From Caldisphaera sp. (GTDB lineage: Archaea; Thermoproteota; Thermoprotei_A; Sulfolobales; Acidilobaceae): a stretch of 38,103 nt of DNA. Each line of letters opens with the position of its first letter. The first letter of the stretch is position 1. The translations under genes were made by a program, and so were the position numbers. The notes below the pieces were generated by a model. The model saw nothing but the letters and a program-made list of their open reading frames with translations. It did not search any database and was not told the origin of the DNA. Positions 7,428-14,820 of this stretch are shown piece by piece. The stretch is taken from positions 1 through 38,103 of the forward strand of contig NZ_JAGDXI010000047.1 in NCBI RefSeq assembly GCF_023256325.1. Reading direction: 5' to 3'.

Positions 7428-8600
7428 TTGGTAAAAATCAAAGAAATCGACTCGATAAAATCTGATAAACTAGATATGAAAACAATTATAAATAAAATAA
7501 AGGAAATCTTAAACAGTGGTTATCAAGAAGAAGCCATAGTTGTTAAAGATAATAATGTAATTAAAAAACATGAAATATATTGGGCATTAAAATACTTAGG
7601 CACGAAATTTATTGCAGTATCTAATGAGGAAGAAAATGTAAAGGTATCTTTAGATTTCTTAGGTTTTTACGATGAAGTTTCTGACCCAGGTATCAGGGTT
7701 TATAATAACACTATAGAACTAATAGAAAGGGATAGACCAACTCCATTAGTAAAGTTAAATGGTATAATAAATGACAAGAAAATAGGTATATGGGCAAAAT
7801 TAGAATGGTATAATCCTTTTAGCCTTAGTATAAAAGATAGAACAGCGTGGTATATAATTTATAATAATCTAGATAAATTAAGTGACAAAGAAAAAATTTT
7901 TGAAGCTACGTCAGCAAATACTGGAATAGCTATTGCTGCTATATCATCTATATTAGGCAAAAAAACAAGGGTTTTCATGCCAGAAACTTCTCCGGATTAT
8001 GCAAGTAAACTATTAAAAATTTATGGATCTGATGTAGTTAGAGAAGGCAATACTACTAATGAGTTAATAGAAAAAGTTAAAATATATGCTGAAAAAGAAA
8101 ATGCTTTTGTTCCAAATCAATTTTCTAATATTTTCAATTTATTAGTTCATTTAAGATATACAGCAAAAGAGATAGACTATCAAACAATATATGGAAAACT
8201 TAAGCTTAATGGAATTTTTGCATCTATGGGAACCGGAGGGCATATAGCCGGATTAACCTTTTATTTCCATAACAAAAATAAAGCAGTAAAAATATTTGGA
8301 ATTCAACCCGAAGAAAATGGCACAATTCCTGGAATAAAAAAGCAAGACTTTAAAAATTGGTGGAATATAAATGATTCTCCAGATGACATTTATTCTGTTA
8401 GTCTAGAAGAATCTATAGATGTTTTAATCACAACAGCAAGGACTAATGGAATCTTACCAGGCATTAGCGGTGGAGCAGTTTTAGCCGGATTAAAAAAGGC
8501 TTATAATAATGGAGATCTTGACGAAGGAGATTATGTTTGCATAATACCTGATAACGGTATTAAATATCTTGATGAAATATACAATGAAAGGGTATTATAA
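7428..8600 (+). CDS. O-phosphoserine sulfhydrylase-like PLP enzyme (cysteine synthase family)
   Basis: A 390-residue fold-type II PLP enzyme. Lys136 in SIKDRTAW is the Schiff-base lysine, TSANTG (161-166) contacts PLP, MGTGGH (267-272) is the phosphate loop, and GISGGA lies near the C-terminus. An N-terminal extension of about 95 residues precedes the catalytic part, as in the crenarchaeal O-phosphoserine sulfhydrylase of Aeropyrum pernix, and the length matches. In that enzyme an arginine (Arg297) recognises the substrate phosphate; here the region reads PGIKKQD with lysines, so substrate choice could differ. It probably makes cysteine from O-phosphoserine and sulfide. Start TTG 7428 follows a GGGGG stretch and a TATA-like box. 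Confidence 0.8.
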   Translation: MVKIKEIDSIKSDKLDMKTIINKIKEILNSGYQEEAIVVKDNNVIKKHEIYWALKYLGTKFIAVSNEEENVKVSLDFLGFYDEVSDPGIRVYNNTIELIERDRPTPLVKLNGIINDKKIGIWAKLEWYNPFSLSIKDRTAWYIIYNNLDKLSDKEKIFEATSANTGIAIAAISSILGKKTRVFMPETSPDYASKLLKIYGSDVVREGNTTNELIEKVKIYAEKENAFVPNQFSNIFNLLVHLRYTAKEIDYQTIYGKLKLNGIFASMGTGGHIAGLTFYFHNKNKAVKIFGIQPEENGTIPGIKKQDFKNWWNINDSPDDIYSVSLEESIDVLITTARTNGILPGISGGAVLAGLKKAYNNGDLDEGDYVCIIPDNGIKYLDEIYNERVL

Positions 8601-8684
8601 TCAATTATATTTTATTAATCATCATTGTAATTTATATAAGATTGAAACATTATAAAAATTAAATCGTAAAAAGTAAAATTAAAT

Positions 8685-9593
8685 ATGGGTATAAACATGT
8701 ACAAAAAAAGTAATGAGTTTCTTAAAAGCGCCTCAAAGGCTATTGAAATATTAAAAAAGAAAAGTATATTCGAGAAAAATGTTAGCAACTATCCAATAGC
8801 TGTTATAGGTGATATACACGGTTATATGAAAAGCATAAATAATTTTAAGAAGATCATAGAGCAAACATCTCCTAATAAGATAATATTTCTAGGTGATTAT
8901 GTAGATAGAGGCTATGAGGGAGTTGAAGTATTAAATGAAATATTTAATTTATTAATCAATTACGAAGATAAGGTTATCTTAATAAGAGGTAACCACGAAG
9001 ATCTAAACATGAATCAAGATTACGGTTTTTTTGAAGAACTTGTATCAAAAATTGGTAAGGAAGGAATAAAATTGATTGAATTGTTTTATTCTAATTTACC
9101 AATATCCGCGTCGTTAAACAATATATTCTTTGTACATGGAGGGATACCCTTTATTAAGATAAATAACGAACATATTCCATTAAAACTAGATGAACTGTAT
9201 CAACTAAACAAAATTAAAGGAAACAAGGAATATTTAGAATTCGAAAACAATATATTGTTTCAGATGGCATGGAACGATCCTGATGGATACATCGATTGGT
9301 TTGAACCAAACTATATGAGAGGTGATGGAGTATTCTATTATGGGAAAAAAGCGTGGAATGAATTCATGGATGTTAATGGTATAAACTTTATGGTTAGGGG
9401 ACATGAAATAGTTGATGGTATCCATATATGGAATAATGATGGAACTTTTATAAATAAAATTAAAAATCATCAGAAAATTTATATAGATCAACTGTATAAG
9501 AGCGTAATAACAGTATTTTCAAGTAGGTACCATATAGGTAGAGCTGGTTCCATAATAATATACAGAGATGAAATAGAGTTTGTTGAAATATGA
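8685..9593 (+). CDS. PPP-family serine/threonine protein phosphatase
   Basis: All PPP signatures are present in order: GDIHG (residues 42-46), GDYVDRG (70-76), RGNHE (about 104), VHGG and RGHE near the C-terminus, giving a complete two-metal site. At 302 residues it is close to the catalytic-core size of archaeal PP1-type enzymes, with a ~35-residue N-terminal lead. ATG 8685 is about 25 nt from a TATA-like stretch TAAAAATTAAAT and may be leaderless; ATG 8697 is an alternative. It ends one base before the convergent glycosyltransferase gene. Its target is unknown; the kinase-fold protein at 3189-4583 lies several genes away and there is no direct link. Confidence 0.92.
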   Translation: MGINMYKKSNEFLKSASKAIEILKKKSIFEKNVSNYPIAVIGDIHGYMKSINNFKKIIEQTSPNKIIFLGDYVDRGYEGVEVLNEIFNLLINYEDKVILIRGNHEDLNMNQDYGFFEELVSKIGKEGIKLIELFYSNLPISASLNNIFFVHGGIPFIKINNEHIPLKLDELYQLNKIKGNKEYLEFENNILFQMAWNDPDGYIDWFEPNYMRGDGVFYYGKKAWNEFMDVNGINFMVRGHEIVDGIHIWNNDGTFINKIKNHQKIYIDQLYKSVITVFSSRYHIGRAGSIIIYRDEIEFVEI

Positions 9594-9594
9594 T

Positions 9595-10713
9595 CTAGAT
9601 CTTATATAATTCTCCTTTCCATTTAACCCCTTTATATTTAACATTAATTATGCTTATAACTAGAAAGTAAGCTGGAATAAAGTAAAAAATACTAAAAGGT
9701 AGTTTAATTCTATTTGTTAGTCCACCCAGGTAATAAAATATGTTCTCAACAAAATATGCTGAAAAAAATAAAAAAGATAATAAATATCTTTTTAATATTA
9801 GTAATGGAATCCATGCTAATGGTAGATAAAATAATAATATTAATGCAAGGGCTAATAAATAAACATAAAATGTAGAACTCAAATTTTTCTCATAATCATA
9901 AAATATCCTTGAAAGCAAATTTTTTATATCATCAGAATTATTCCATGATTTAGTTTTTATAAAGTTCCTTGCATCGACAGGTATAATATTTACTCCCATT
10001 TGCTTTGCTCTAGTTGCTAAATTTTTATCCTCAACTAATTCATTTTTTACAGAAGCGTGACCACCTATTTCATGATACGTATAAGGTGATATAGACCAAC
10101 AACAACCAAACATTAGTCCATAATTTTCCTTCTTATTAACAGTTTTATCATACCCAAAATATCCATGAAGAATAGATGACAAAAATGATTGAGATACCTT
10201 AGATACAAAATTATCACATTCAAAATAAGGTAAATAAGCGTATATTTGACCCTCTTTAATATTTGATGTTATATCTATAATTCGTTGCATATCTCCTTTT
10301 ACATCAGCGTCTAAAAATAAAACAGCATTTTTAAAACCAACGTATTTCATTCCTTCATACAATCCAAACGATTTTGGAATCCAGTCTTTATTAACGTTTT
10401 TAATGTTTATCAGTTGTATTCTTTTATCTATATTCATGTATTCTTTTACTATTTTTTCAGTATTATCAGTACTCCTATCATTTATAATTATGATTTTATT
10501 TAATTTGTCATCGACTATTATTAAGTTTTTAAGCAATTCAACAATATTTTTCTCTTCGTTTCTTGCAGGTATTATAACTGTAACTTTTTTATTTCCGGAC
10601 CATTTTATTGCTTTAAATGAGTTCATACTTTTAATTAAAGATCTTATACCATAAATTGTTATTACAATTATTCCAAACGATATTATTATCATTAAGGCAT
10701 CTATTAATATCAT
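9595..10713 (-). CDS. Membrane-anchored family 2 glycosyltransferase
   Basis: A 372-residue protein with one N-terminal membrane segment (about residues 3-25), a cytoplasmic GT-A domain and three or so C-terminal membrane segments (from about 280). GT2 marks are VTVIIPARNEEKNI, INDRSTDNT (nucleotide binding), FLDADV (DxD metal site) and the acceptor-side GGHASVKNELVEDKNLA, with ED the likely catalytic pair. No QxxRW motif was found, so it is unlikely to be a processive synthase. The layout resembles CrtQ-like lipid or carotenoid glycosyltransferases; the acceptor is unknown. Confidence 0.85.
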   Translation of the reverse strand: MILIDALMIIISFGIIVITIYGIRSLIKSMNSFKAIKWSGNKKVTVIIPARNEEKNIVELLKNLIIVDDKLNKIIIINDRSTDNTEKIVKEYMNIDKRIQLINIKNVNKDWIPKSFGLYEGMKYVGFKNAVLFLDADVKGDMQRIIDITSNIKEGQIYAYLPYFECDNFVSKVSQSFLSSILHGYFGYDKTVNKKENYGLMFGCCWSISPYTYHEIGGHASVKNELVEDKNLATRAKQMGVNIIPVDARNFIKTKSWNNSDDIKNLLSRIFYDYEKNLSSTFYVYLLALALILLFYLPLAWIPLLILKRYLLSFLFFSAYFVENIFYYLGGLTNRIKLPFSIFYFIPAYFLVISIINVKYKGVKWKGELYKI

Positions 10714-10740
10714 TTTTCCTCAGCAAATTAAATATTTAAT

Positions 10741-10752
10741 GCGCTATTAAAG
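10741..10752 (-). promoter_or_regulatory. TATA/GCGC promoter motif upstream of the glycosyltransferase
   Basis: Read on the minus strand this is CTTTAATAGCGC, a TATA-like TTTAATA followed at once by GCGC, about 35 nt upstream of the ATG. Closely similar TATA-plus-GCGC sequences stand in front of the two following genes (10825-10850 and 11690-11703). Confidence 0.4.
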
Positions 10753-10824
10753 CATATAGTATATATAATAAAATAATTTCTTCGATTCAATGAAATATTG
10801 CATTGACTTAATACATTAAAAGAT

Positions 10825-10850
10825 ATTAAATAGGCGCTATACTATTTAAT
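10825..10850 (+). promoter_or_regulatory. Perfect palindrome over the promoter of the 10864 gene
   Basis: Two perfect 9-nt arms, ATTAAATAG (10825-10833) and CTATTTAAT (10842-10850), flank an 8-nt spacer GCGCTATA. The element lies 14-39 nt upstream of the ATG, where the TATA box and transcription start should be, so it could be an operator that blocks or recruits the basal machinery. Confidence 0.5.
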
Positions 10851-10863
10851 TGGTTGATAGGAT

Positions 10864-11463
10864 ATGACTAAAGAACAAAAAACAAAAGAACATAAATACA
10901 AAGTAACAATCCAGTGGTTTAAAAGGGACATGATAGACTTAAATGATGTTTCATTTCAAGTGTATAAGCTAACTAGCAAGGAAGAAAACGAGGGTAAGGG
11001 AGATCCTTTAAATGCTTTATATAATTTAGCTGAAGAGGAAAAAAATAAAAGAAATAAAGGAGACTTTTTTATAATAACGATTGAATCAATTGAAACAAAA
11101 TATGTTATTGCAGATGGTATAAAGGATAGAAGTACGAGACTTCTTTATAATATACCAACCAAGTTAAACAAAGTAGGCTTAGTAAGCAAAGATAAATTAA
11201 AATTGGGACCAGAAGGTTATTTTATACTAAAAAATAATGATATAAAATGGATAGATATTAACGAAGAGTTATATGTTTATGATGGCCCATTGAAGTCTAA
11301 TGAAGATGTTGAACTGATAATTTTTGATACAGATAAGGATAGAAGAGTTATAAAAACTCAACATCTTTCGACGATGAAGCTATCCTTTCAGATTCCTCAA
11401 CAACAGAATCAATCAGATCTTGATAATGAGAACGCATTAAATGAAGATAATAACCTTTCTTAG
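10864..11463 (+). CDS. Hypothetical protein, family not recognised
   Basis: A 199-residue soluble, highly charged protein with no signal peptide or membrane segment. A beta-rich core (VTIQWFKRDMIDL, FFIITIESIETKYVIADGI, ELYVYDGPL, VELIIFDTDKDRRVI) is followed by a polar tail rich in Gln, Asn and Asp from about residue 172. I recognise no motif. The ATG follows GATAGG. The last 38 codons overlap, antisense, the 3' end of the zinc-finger gene by 116 nt. A palindromic promoter element lies just upstream. Confidence 0.7.
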   Translation: MTKEQKTKEHKYKVTIQWFKRDMIDLNDVSFQVYKLTSKEENEGKGDPLNALYNLAEEEKNKRNKGDFFIITIESIETKYVIADGIKDRSTRLLYNIPTKLNKVGLVSKDKLKLGPEGYFILKNNDIKWIDINEELYVYDGPLKSNEDVELIIFDTDKDRRVIKTQHLSTMKLSFQIPQQQNQSDLDNENALNEDNNLS

Positions 11464-11662
11464 TAAAAGGACCTTTATTACAAAAGTAGCAAAAAAGAAC
11501 TCCATCTTTAGTTGTGTGCAAATTGGAACCTACTTTTTTAATTGCTTCTATTACATGAGATGCCAATATTGAGGTGTTAAAATCTTCAGCTTTTTCTAAA
11601 TCACTTGCTATTCTAGCTACATTATCTGCTATTAGAGATTCAAATACTTTTTTTCTTGACAA
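11348..11662 (-). CDS. Small C2H2 zinc-finger protein
   Basis: A 104-residue protein with one classical C2H2 finger: Cys58 and Cys61 in CYFC, then His74 and His79 in HLMRSH, spacing C-x2-C-x12-H-x4-H. A helical N-terminal half (residues 5-45) precedes the finger. Single-finger proteins of this size are known in archaea as nucleic-acid or protein-binding factors; the partner is unknown. Start TTG 11662, with a TATA-like box on the minus strand at about 11697-11703. The segment encoding both zinc-binding histidines lies antisense to the tail of the 10864 gene. Confidence 0.7.
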   Translation of the reverse strand: MSRKKVFESLIADNVARIASDLEKAEDFNTSILASHVIEAIKKVGSNLHTTKDGVLFCYFCNKGPFTKKGYYLHLMRSHYQDLIDSVVEESERIASSSKDVEFL

Positions 11663-11689
11663 AATCCATTCCCTTTTTTATTTATCATC

Positions 11690-11703
11690 AGCGCCTATTA
11701 AAA
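11690..11703 (-). promoter_or_regulatory. TATA/GCGC promoter motif upstream of the zinc-finger gene
   Basis: On the minus strand this reads TTTTAATAGGCGCT, nearly the same as ATTAAATAGGCGCT in the palindrome at 10825-10850. It lies about 28-41 nt upstream of the TTG start, consistent with the TATA box of this gene. Confidence 0.4.
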
Positions 11704-11733
11704 TTTATCTAATATATTTATAAAACATTGAAA

Positions 11734-12075
11734 CTATTTTTTAAATAATTCCTTATACAAATTTGAAGCAACTTTTCTTCCTTCTTTGCTTAAATCGTAA
11801 TATATACCTTGAGGTTTATGTTTCATTTCCTTAGATTTAACTTTAAGCCAGGGCTTTATTGATGAAGTTACCTTCATTTTTAATTCACCTTTATAAACAA
11901 CTAGCAAACCATCATCTTTTAATACTTTACAATATTTTTCTAATTCATCAGGATCATATTTTGTTGTATATCCATAATTACCTAATAGCCTATGAGCCAT
12001 TAGCCAAGGTGTATCCGGGCCAAACTTATATATGTGCACTAAGATATATTTTTCTATAGCACTAAGCTCTCTCAT
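11734..12075 (-). CDS. Small winged-helix-like protein
   Basis: A 113-residue basic protein. The N-terminal half (LSAIEKYILVHIYKFG, then TPWLMAHRLLG, then YCKVLKDDGLLVVYKGEL) has the helix-helix-helix-wing pattern of a winged-helix domain, and the end (IYYDLSKEGRKVASNLYKEL) looks like the STKEGR segment that closes many archaeal winged-helix proteins. It could be a DNA-binding regulator; no ligand-binding part is present. It stands alone, 71 nt upstream of the zinc-finger gene on the same strand and divergent from the aldehyde dehydrogenase gene. Confidence 0.6.
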   Translation of the reverse strand: MRELSAIEKYILVHIYKFGPDTPWLMAHRLLGNYGYTTKYDPDELEKYCKVLKDDGLLVVYKGELKMKVTSSIKPWLKVKSKEMKHKPQGIYYDLSKEGRKVASNLYKELFKK

Positions 12076-12206
12076 TTTTATCTATAAAATTTGTGTTTTA
12101 TTGACTAAATAAAAATTTTGCTTTTTGACAACAAATGATCAATATATCATATAATGAGCAAATATTTTAAGGCTATAAGAGTTAATATAAAAAAGGTGAA
12201 GCATAA

Positions 12207-13655
12207 ATGAAAGGTCTACTTATTGAAGGAAAAGAAATTGAAACAGAAAACAGGGTAAAAGTTAGATCTCCATCAAATCCAGACAATATTATTGATGAAG
12301 TAAGCTTTGCTGATAGAGAAACGACTAAAAGGGCAATAGATGTTGCTTTGGAAGGATTCCATAAAATTTCCAGTATTCCTCTGAAAGATAGGGCAAAAAT
12401 AATTAAGAAAGCGTCGATTTTGATAGAGGAGAGAAAGGAAATTTTATCTAGATTACTTTCTTTAGAAAGTGGTAAACCTTTGAAAGATTCTAGAGTTGAA
12501 ATGCTAAGGGCAATTCAATTATTTAGCATTGCAGCTGAGGAGGCTAGATTTATTCTAGAAGGGAAATACCATAGAGTTGATTCATATGAATACCCACCAG
12601 GTAATGAATACAGAATGGTTATAGAAACGAGAGAACCAATAGGCGTAGTAGCAGCAATTCTACCTTTCAATTTTCCAGCAAATTCATTTGCTCATAAAGT
12701 AGCTCCAAATATAATGGCTGGAAATTCCGTTATAGTTAAACCTTCTCCTTATACTCCTTTAACGGCTTTAGAACTAGGCAAAATTCTTTATGAATCAGGG
12801 CTTCCTTTTGAATCTTTAAGCGTTCTGCCAGGTGACGTTGATGTAGGAGATGAGCTAGTGACCAATAAAAAAGTTTCCGGAATCACATTTACTGGTTCAA
12901 CAAATACAGGTATTAGTATAGCCAGCAAAGCTGTTCAATCTGCAAAAAAACTTATGATCGAAATGGGAGGATCTGATCCAATAATAGTTTTAGATGATGC
13001 AAATTTGGATGCCGCTATTAATGTCTCAATTAAAGCTCGGTATGAATATGCTGGACAAAACTGCAATGCTGGCAAAAGGATTTTAGTCCATGAAAAAATT
13101 TATGAAAAATTCGTTAGCCAATTTATTGAGAAGGCTAGAAAACTAATAGTTGGAGACCCATTAGAAGAGAGCTCTGATTTAGGGCCATTGATATCAAAGG
13201 AAGCATTAGAAAAGATGGATAATTATGTTGAAGATGCTCTTAACAATGGCGGTATAATAAAACTGGGTGGTAATAGATTAAATTTAAAGGGTTATTTCTA
13301 CTCTCCAACTGTAATCAGTGAAGCAAACACTAATATGAAACTATCGAAAGAAGAGGTATTCGGACCAATAGCTCCTATATTTAAATTTAGCGATGATAAT
13401 GAAGCATTAGAAATAGCGAATTCTTCCCCATTTGGACTTCAAGCATCAATTTTTACAAATGATTTAAAAAGAGGTTTACGTTTAGCCAAAGAATTAAAAG
13501 TTGGAGGAGTCATGATTAATGATTCTCCAAGGCTAAGATGGGATGCTTTGCCTTTTGGAGGAGTAAAGTTAAGTGGTATTGGGGCAAGAGAAGGAGTAAG
13601 ATCTACAATAGAAGGCTTAACAGAAATTAAATTAATTTCAATAAATATTTCATAA
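12207..13655 (+). CDS. NAD(P)-dependent aldehyde dehydrogenase
   Basis: A 482-residue ALDH-superfamily enzyme. Catalytic residues are all visible: Asn in PFNFPANS, Glu252 in EMGGSDP and nucleophile Cys286 in GQNCNAGKR; the cofactor-binding GSTNTG and the late EVFGPIAPIF motif are also present. Oxidises an aldehyde to an acid with NAD or NADP. The substrate is not readable: succinate semialdehyde, lactaldehyde and glyceraldehyde/GAP-type enzymes are all possible in crenarchaea. The ATG follows AGGTGA with an 8-nt spacing. Ends 31 nt before the convergent PHP gene. Confidence 0.9.
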   Translation: MKGLLIEGKEIETENRVKVRSPSNPDNIIDEVSFADRETTKRAIDVALEGFHKISSIPLKDRAKIIKKASILIEERKEILSRLLSLESGKPLKDSRVEMLRAIQLFSIAAEEARFILEGKYHRVDSYEYPPGNEYRMVIETREPIGVVAAILPFNFPANSFAHKVAPNIMAGNSVIVKPSPYTPLTALELGKILYESGLPFESLSVLPGDVDVGDELVTNKKVSGITFTGSTNTGISIASKAVQSAKKLMIEMGGSDPIIVLDDANLDAAINVSIKARYEYAGQNCNAGKRILVHEKIYEKFVSQFIEKARKLIVGDPLEESSDLGPLISKEALEKMDNYVEDALNNGGIIKLGGNRLNLKGYFYSPTVISEANTNMKLSKEEVFGPIAPIFKFSDDNEALEIANSSPFGLQASIFTNDLKRGLRLAKELKVGGVMINDSPRLRWDALPFGGVKLSGIGAREGVRSTIEGLTEIKLISINIS

Positions 13656-13686
13656 GCGACTAATAGCATATTGATTTTAAAAAATA

Positions 13687-14361
13687 TTATATTCTTCTTT
13701 TAATACTCCATTTTAATACATTAAACATAGTAGATATTTTCATGTAACTCTTGGTGGGTTCACATTTACCTTTTCTTATAGCATCTAATATACTATACAA
13801 ATCACATTCATTACTTTCTATCTTCGTTGGGGAAGTGCCTAATTCTTGCAATACATGTGCATCACTGCCACTAGTTTTCGGCTTAAAATATTTTTCTGCC
13901 AATTTCATGGCTGGTTTATTTAGAAAAGGAATTCCTCTAGGATTCCATACCTCAATAGCATCAAAATCCTTGGGATTGTTCTTTAAATATCTCCCAACGC
14001 TTTTTCTACCTATATGAAACGGATGAGCAGCTATAGTTATACAATTATTCGATATAGCCCATTCATGAAGCTCATTTGGAATTTTTGGAGGTTCTTCATA
14101 TGGAATCCTTTCGCATAAAACCAATACATCTCCTCTTATCGTTCTTACCTCATTAGCCGGAATTACAGTTATGTTTAGATCTAGTTTTTTAGCTGATTCT
14201 ATAGCTATTGCTGATCCTCTGAATGTATTATGGTCAGAAACCGCTATTGCAGAGAGACCCAAATATACTGCCCTTAAAACTATTTCTTCTGGAGTTGATT
14301 TTCCATCACTTACTGTGCTATGCGAATGAAGTTCAGCTAAGCATTGCATTTTCTGCCCCAT
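13687..14361 (-). CDS. PHP-domain metal-dependent phosphoesterase
   Basis: A 224-residue PHP protein. Metal ligands appear in order: HSH (residues 12-14), SDGK, SDHNT, the Glu of ANEVR, AAHPFH, and the C-terminal SGSDAH. This is the stand-alone PHP type (YciV/polymerase-X-like phosphoesterases), which cleaves phosphate esters such as nucleotides or histidinol phosphate; the substrate is not known. ATG 14361 is used; Met5 is an alternative. Monocistronic. Confidence 0.85.
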   Translation of the reverse strand: MGQKMQCLAELHSHSTVSDGKSTPEEIVLRAVYLGLSAIAVSDHNTFRGSAIAIESAKKLDLNITVIPANEVRTIRGDVLVLCERIPYEEPPKIPNELHEWAISNNCITIAAHPFHIGRKSVGRYLKNNPKDFDAIEVWNPRGIPFLNKPAMKLAEKYFKPKTSGSDAHVLQELGTSPTKIESNECDLYSILDAIRKGKCEPTKSYMKISTMFNVLKWSIKRRI

Positions 14362-14808
14362 AATATGTTATGCTAATAAGACTTATTTTATCTTTAATAA
14401 ATATGAACAAAGTTAAACAGTCAATACTAATATTTAATTAAGCTTATTTACTTTAATTAGAATTATATTATTTGTGATGTAAAGCAATTGCTGAGCAAGA
14501 GCTATGAAGAAGGACACGATTGCTGAAAACAATATAAAGTAATAAATTAATAATACTGATTTTTTATAAAAATTGAAATCTTATTATTTAATAAAATAAA
14601 CTAAGGACTAATCAAAGGAATTTTGTTTTATAATAATTACTTTTTAATATTTTAGAATCAATTTAATAATAGAAAATTAACTAAAAAATGCAATATATTA
14701 ATTTTAATTTAATTTAATGAAATATTTAGAATTAATAATGCCCACCATAATTAACTATTAACAGAAAAGTATAATATTATATATTAGTTAATTTATATAT
14801 GTATTTAA
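14362..14808. other. 447-nt gap without protein gene; holds an sRNA candidate
   Basis: The gap between the divergent PHP and aminotransferase genes is very AT-rich with stops in all frames. It contains one recognisable element, the C/D-box sRNA candidate at 14474-14526. A TATA-like TTAATTTATATA at 14787-14798 near the right edge serves the aminotransferase. I see nothing else structured. Confidence 0.6.
14474..14526 (+). ncRNA. C/D-box sRNA candidate (2'-O-methylation guide)
   Basis: The order C, D', C', D is present: box C GTGATGT (14474-14480), D' CTGA (14491-14494), C' ATGAAGA (14504-14510), box D CTGA (14523-14526). Boxes C and C' each differ from RUGAUGA by one base. The guide before D' is 10 nt (14481-14490) and the guide before D is 12 nt (AGGACACGATTG, 14511-14522), right for archaeal C/D sRNAs of about 55 nt that direct 2'-O-methylation of rRNA or tRNA by fibrillarin, Nop5 and L7Ae. 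By the box-plus-five rule the D guide would modify the C in CAAUCGUGUCCU and the D' guide the second U of CAAUUGCUUU. Targets are not identified. The D'-C' gap of 9 nt is on the long side. Confidence 0.7.
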
Positions 14809-14820
14809 ATGGTGAAACAA

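Noticed and set aside
8610-8630. TGATGA on the minus strand as box C of another sRNA
   Set aside because: No CTGA box lies at the right distance in either orientation.
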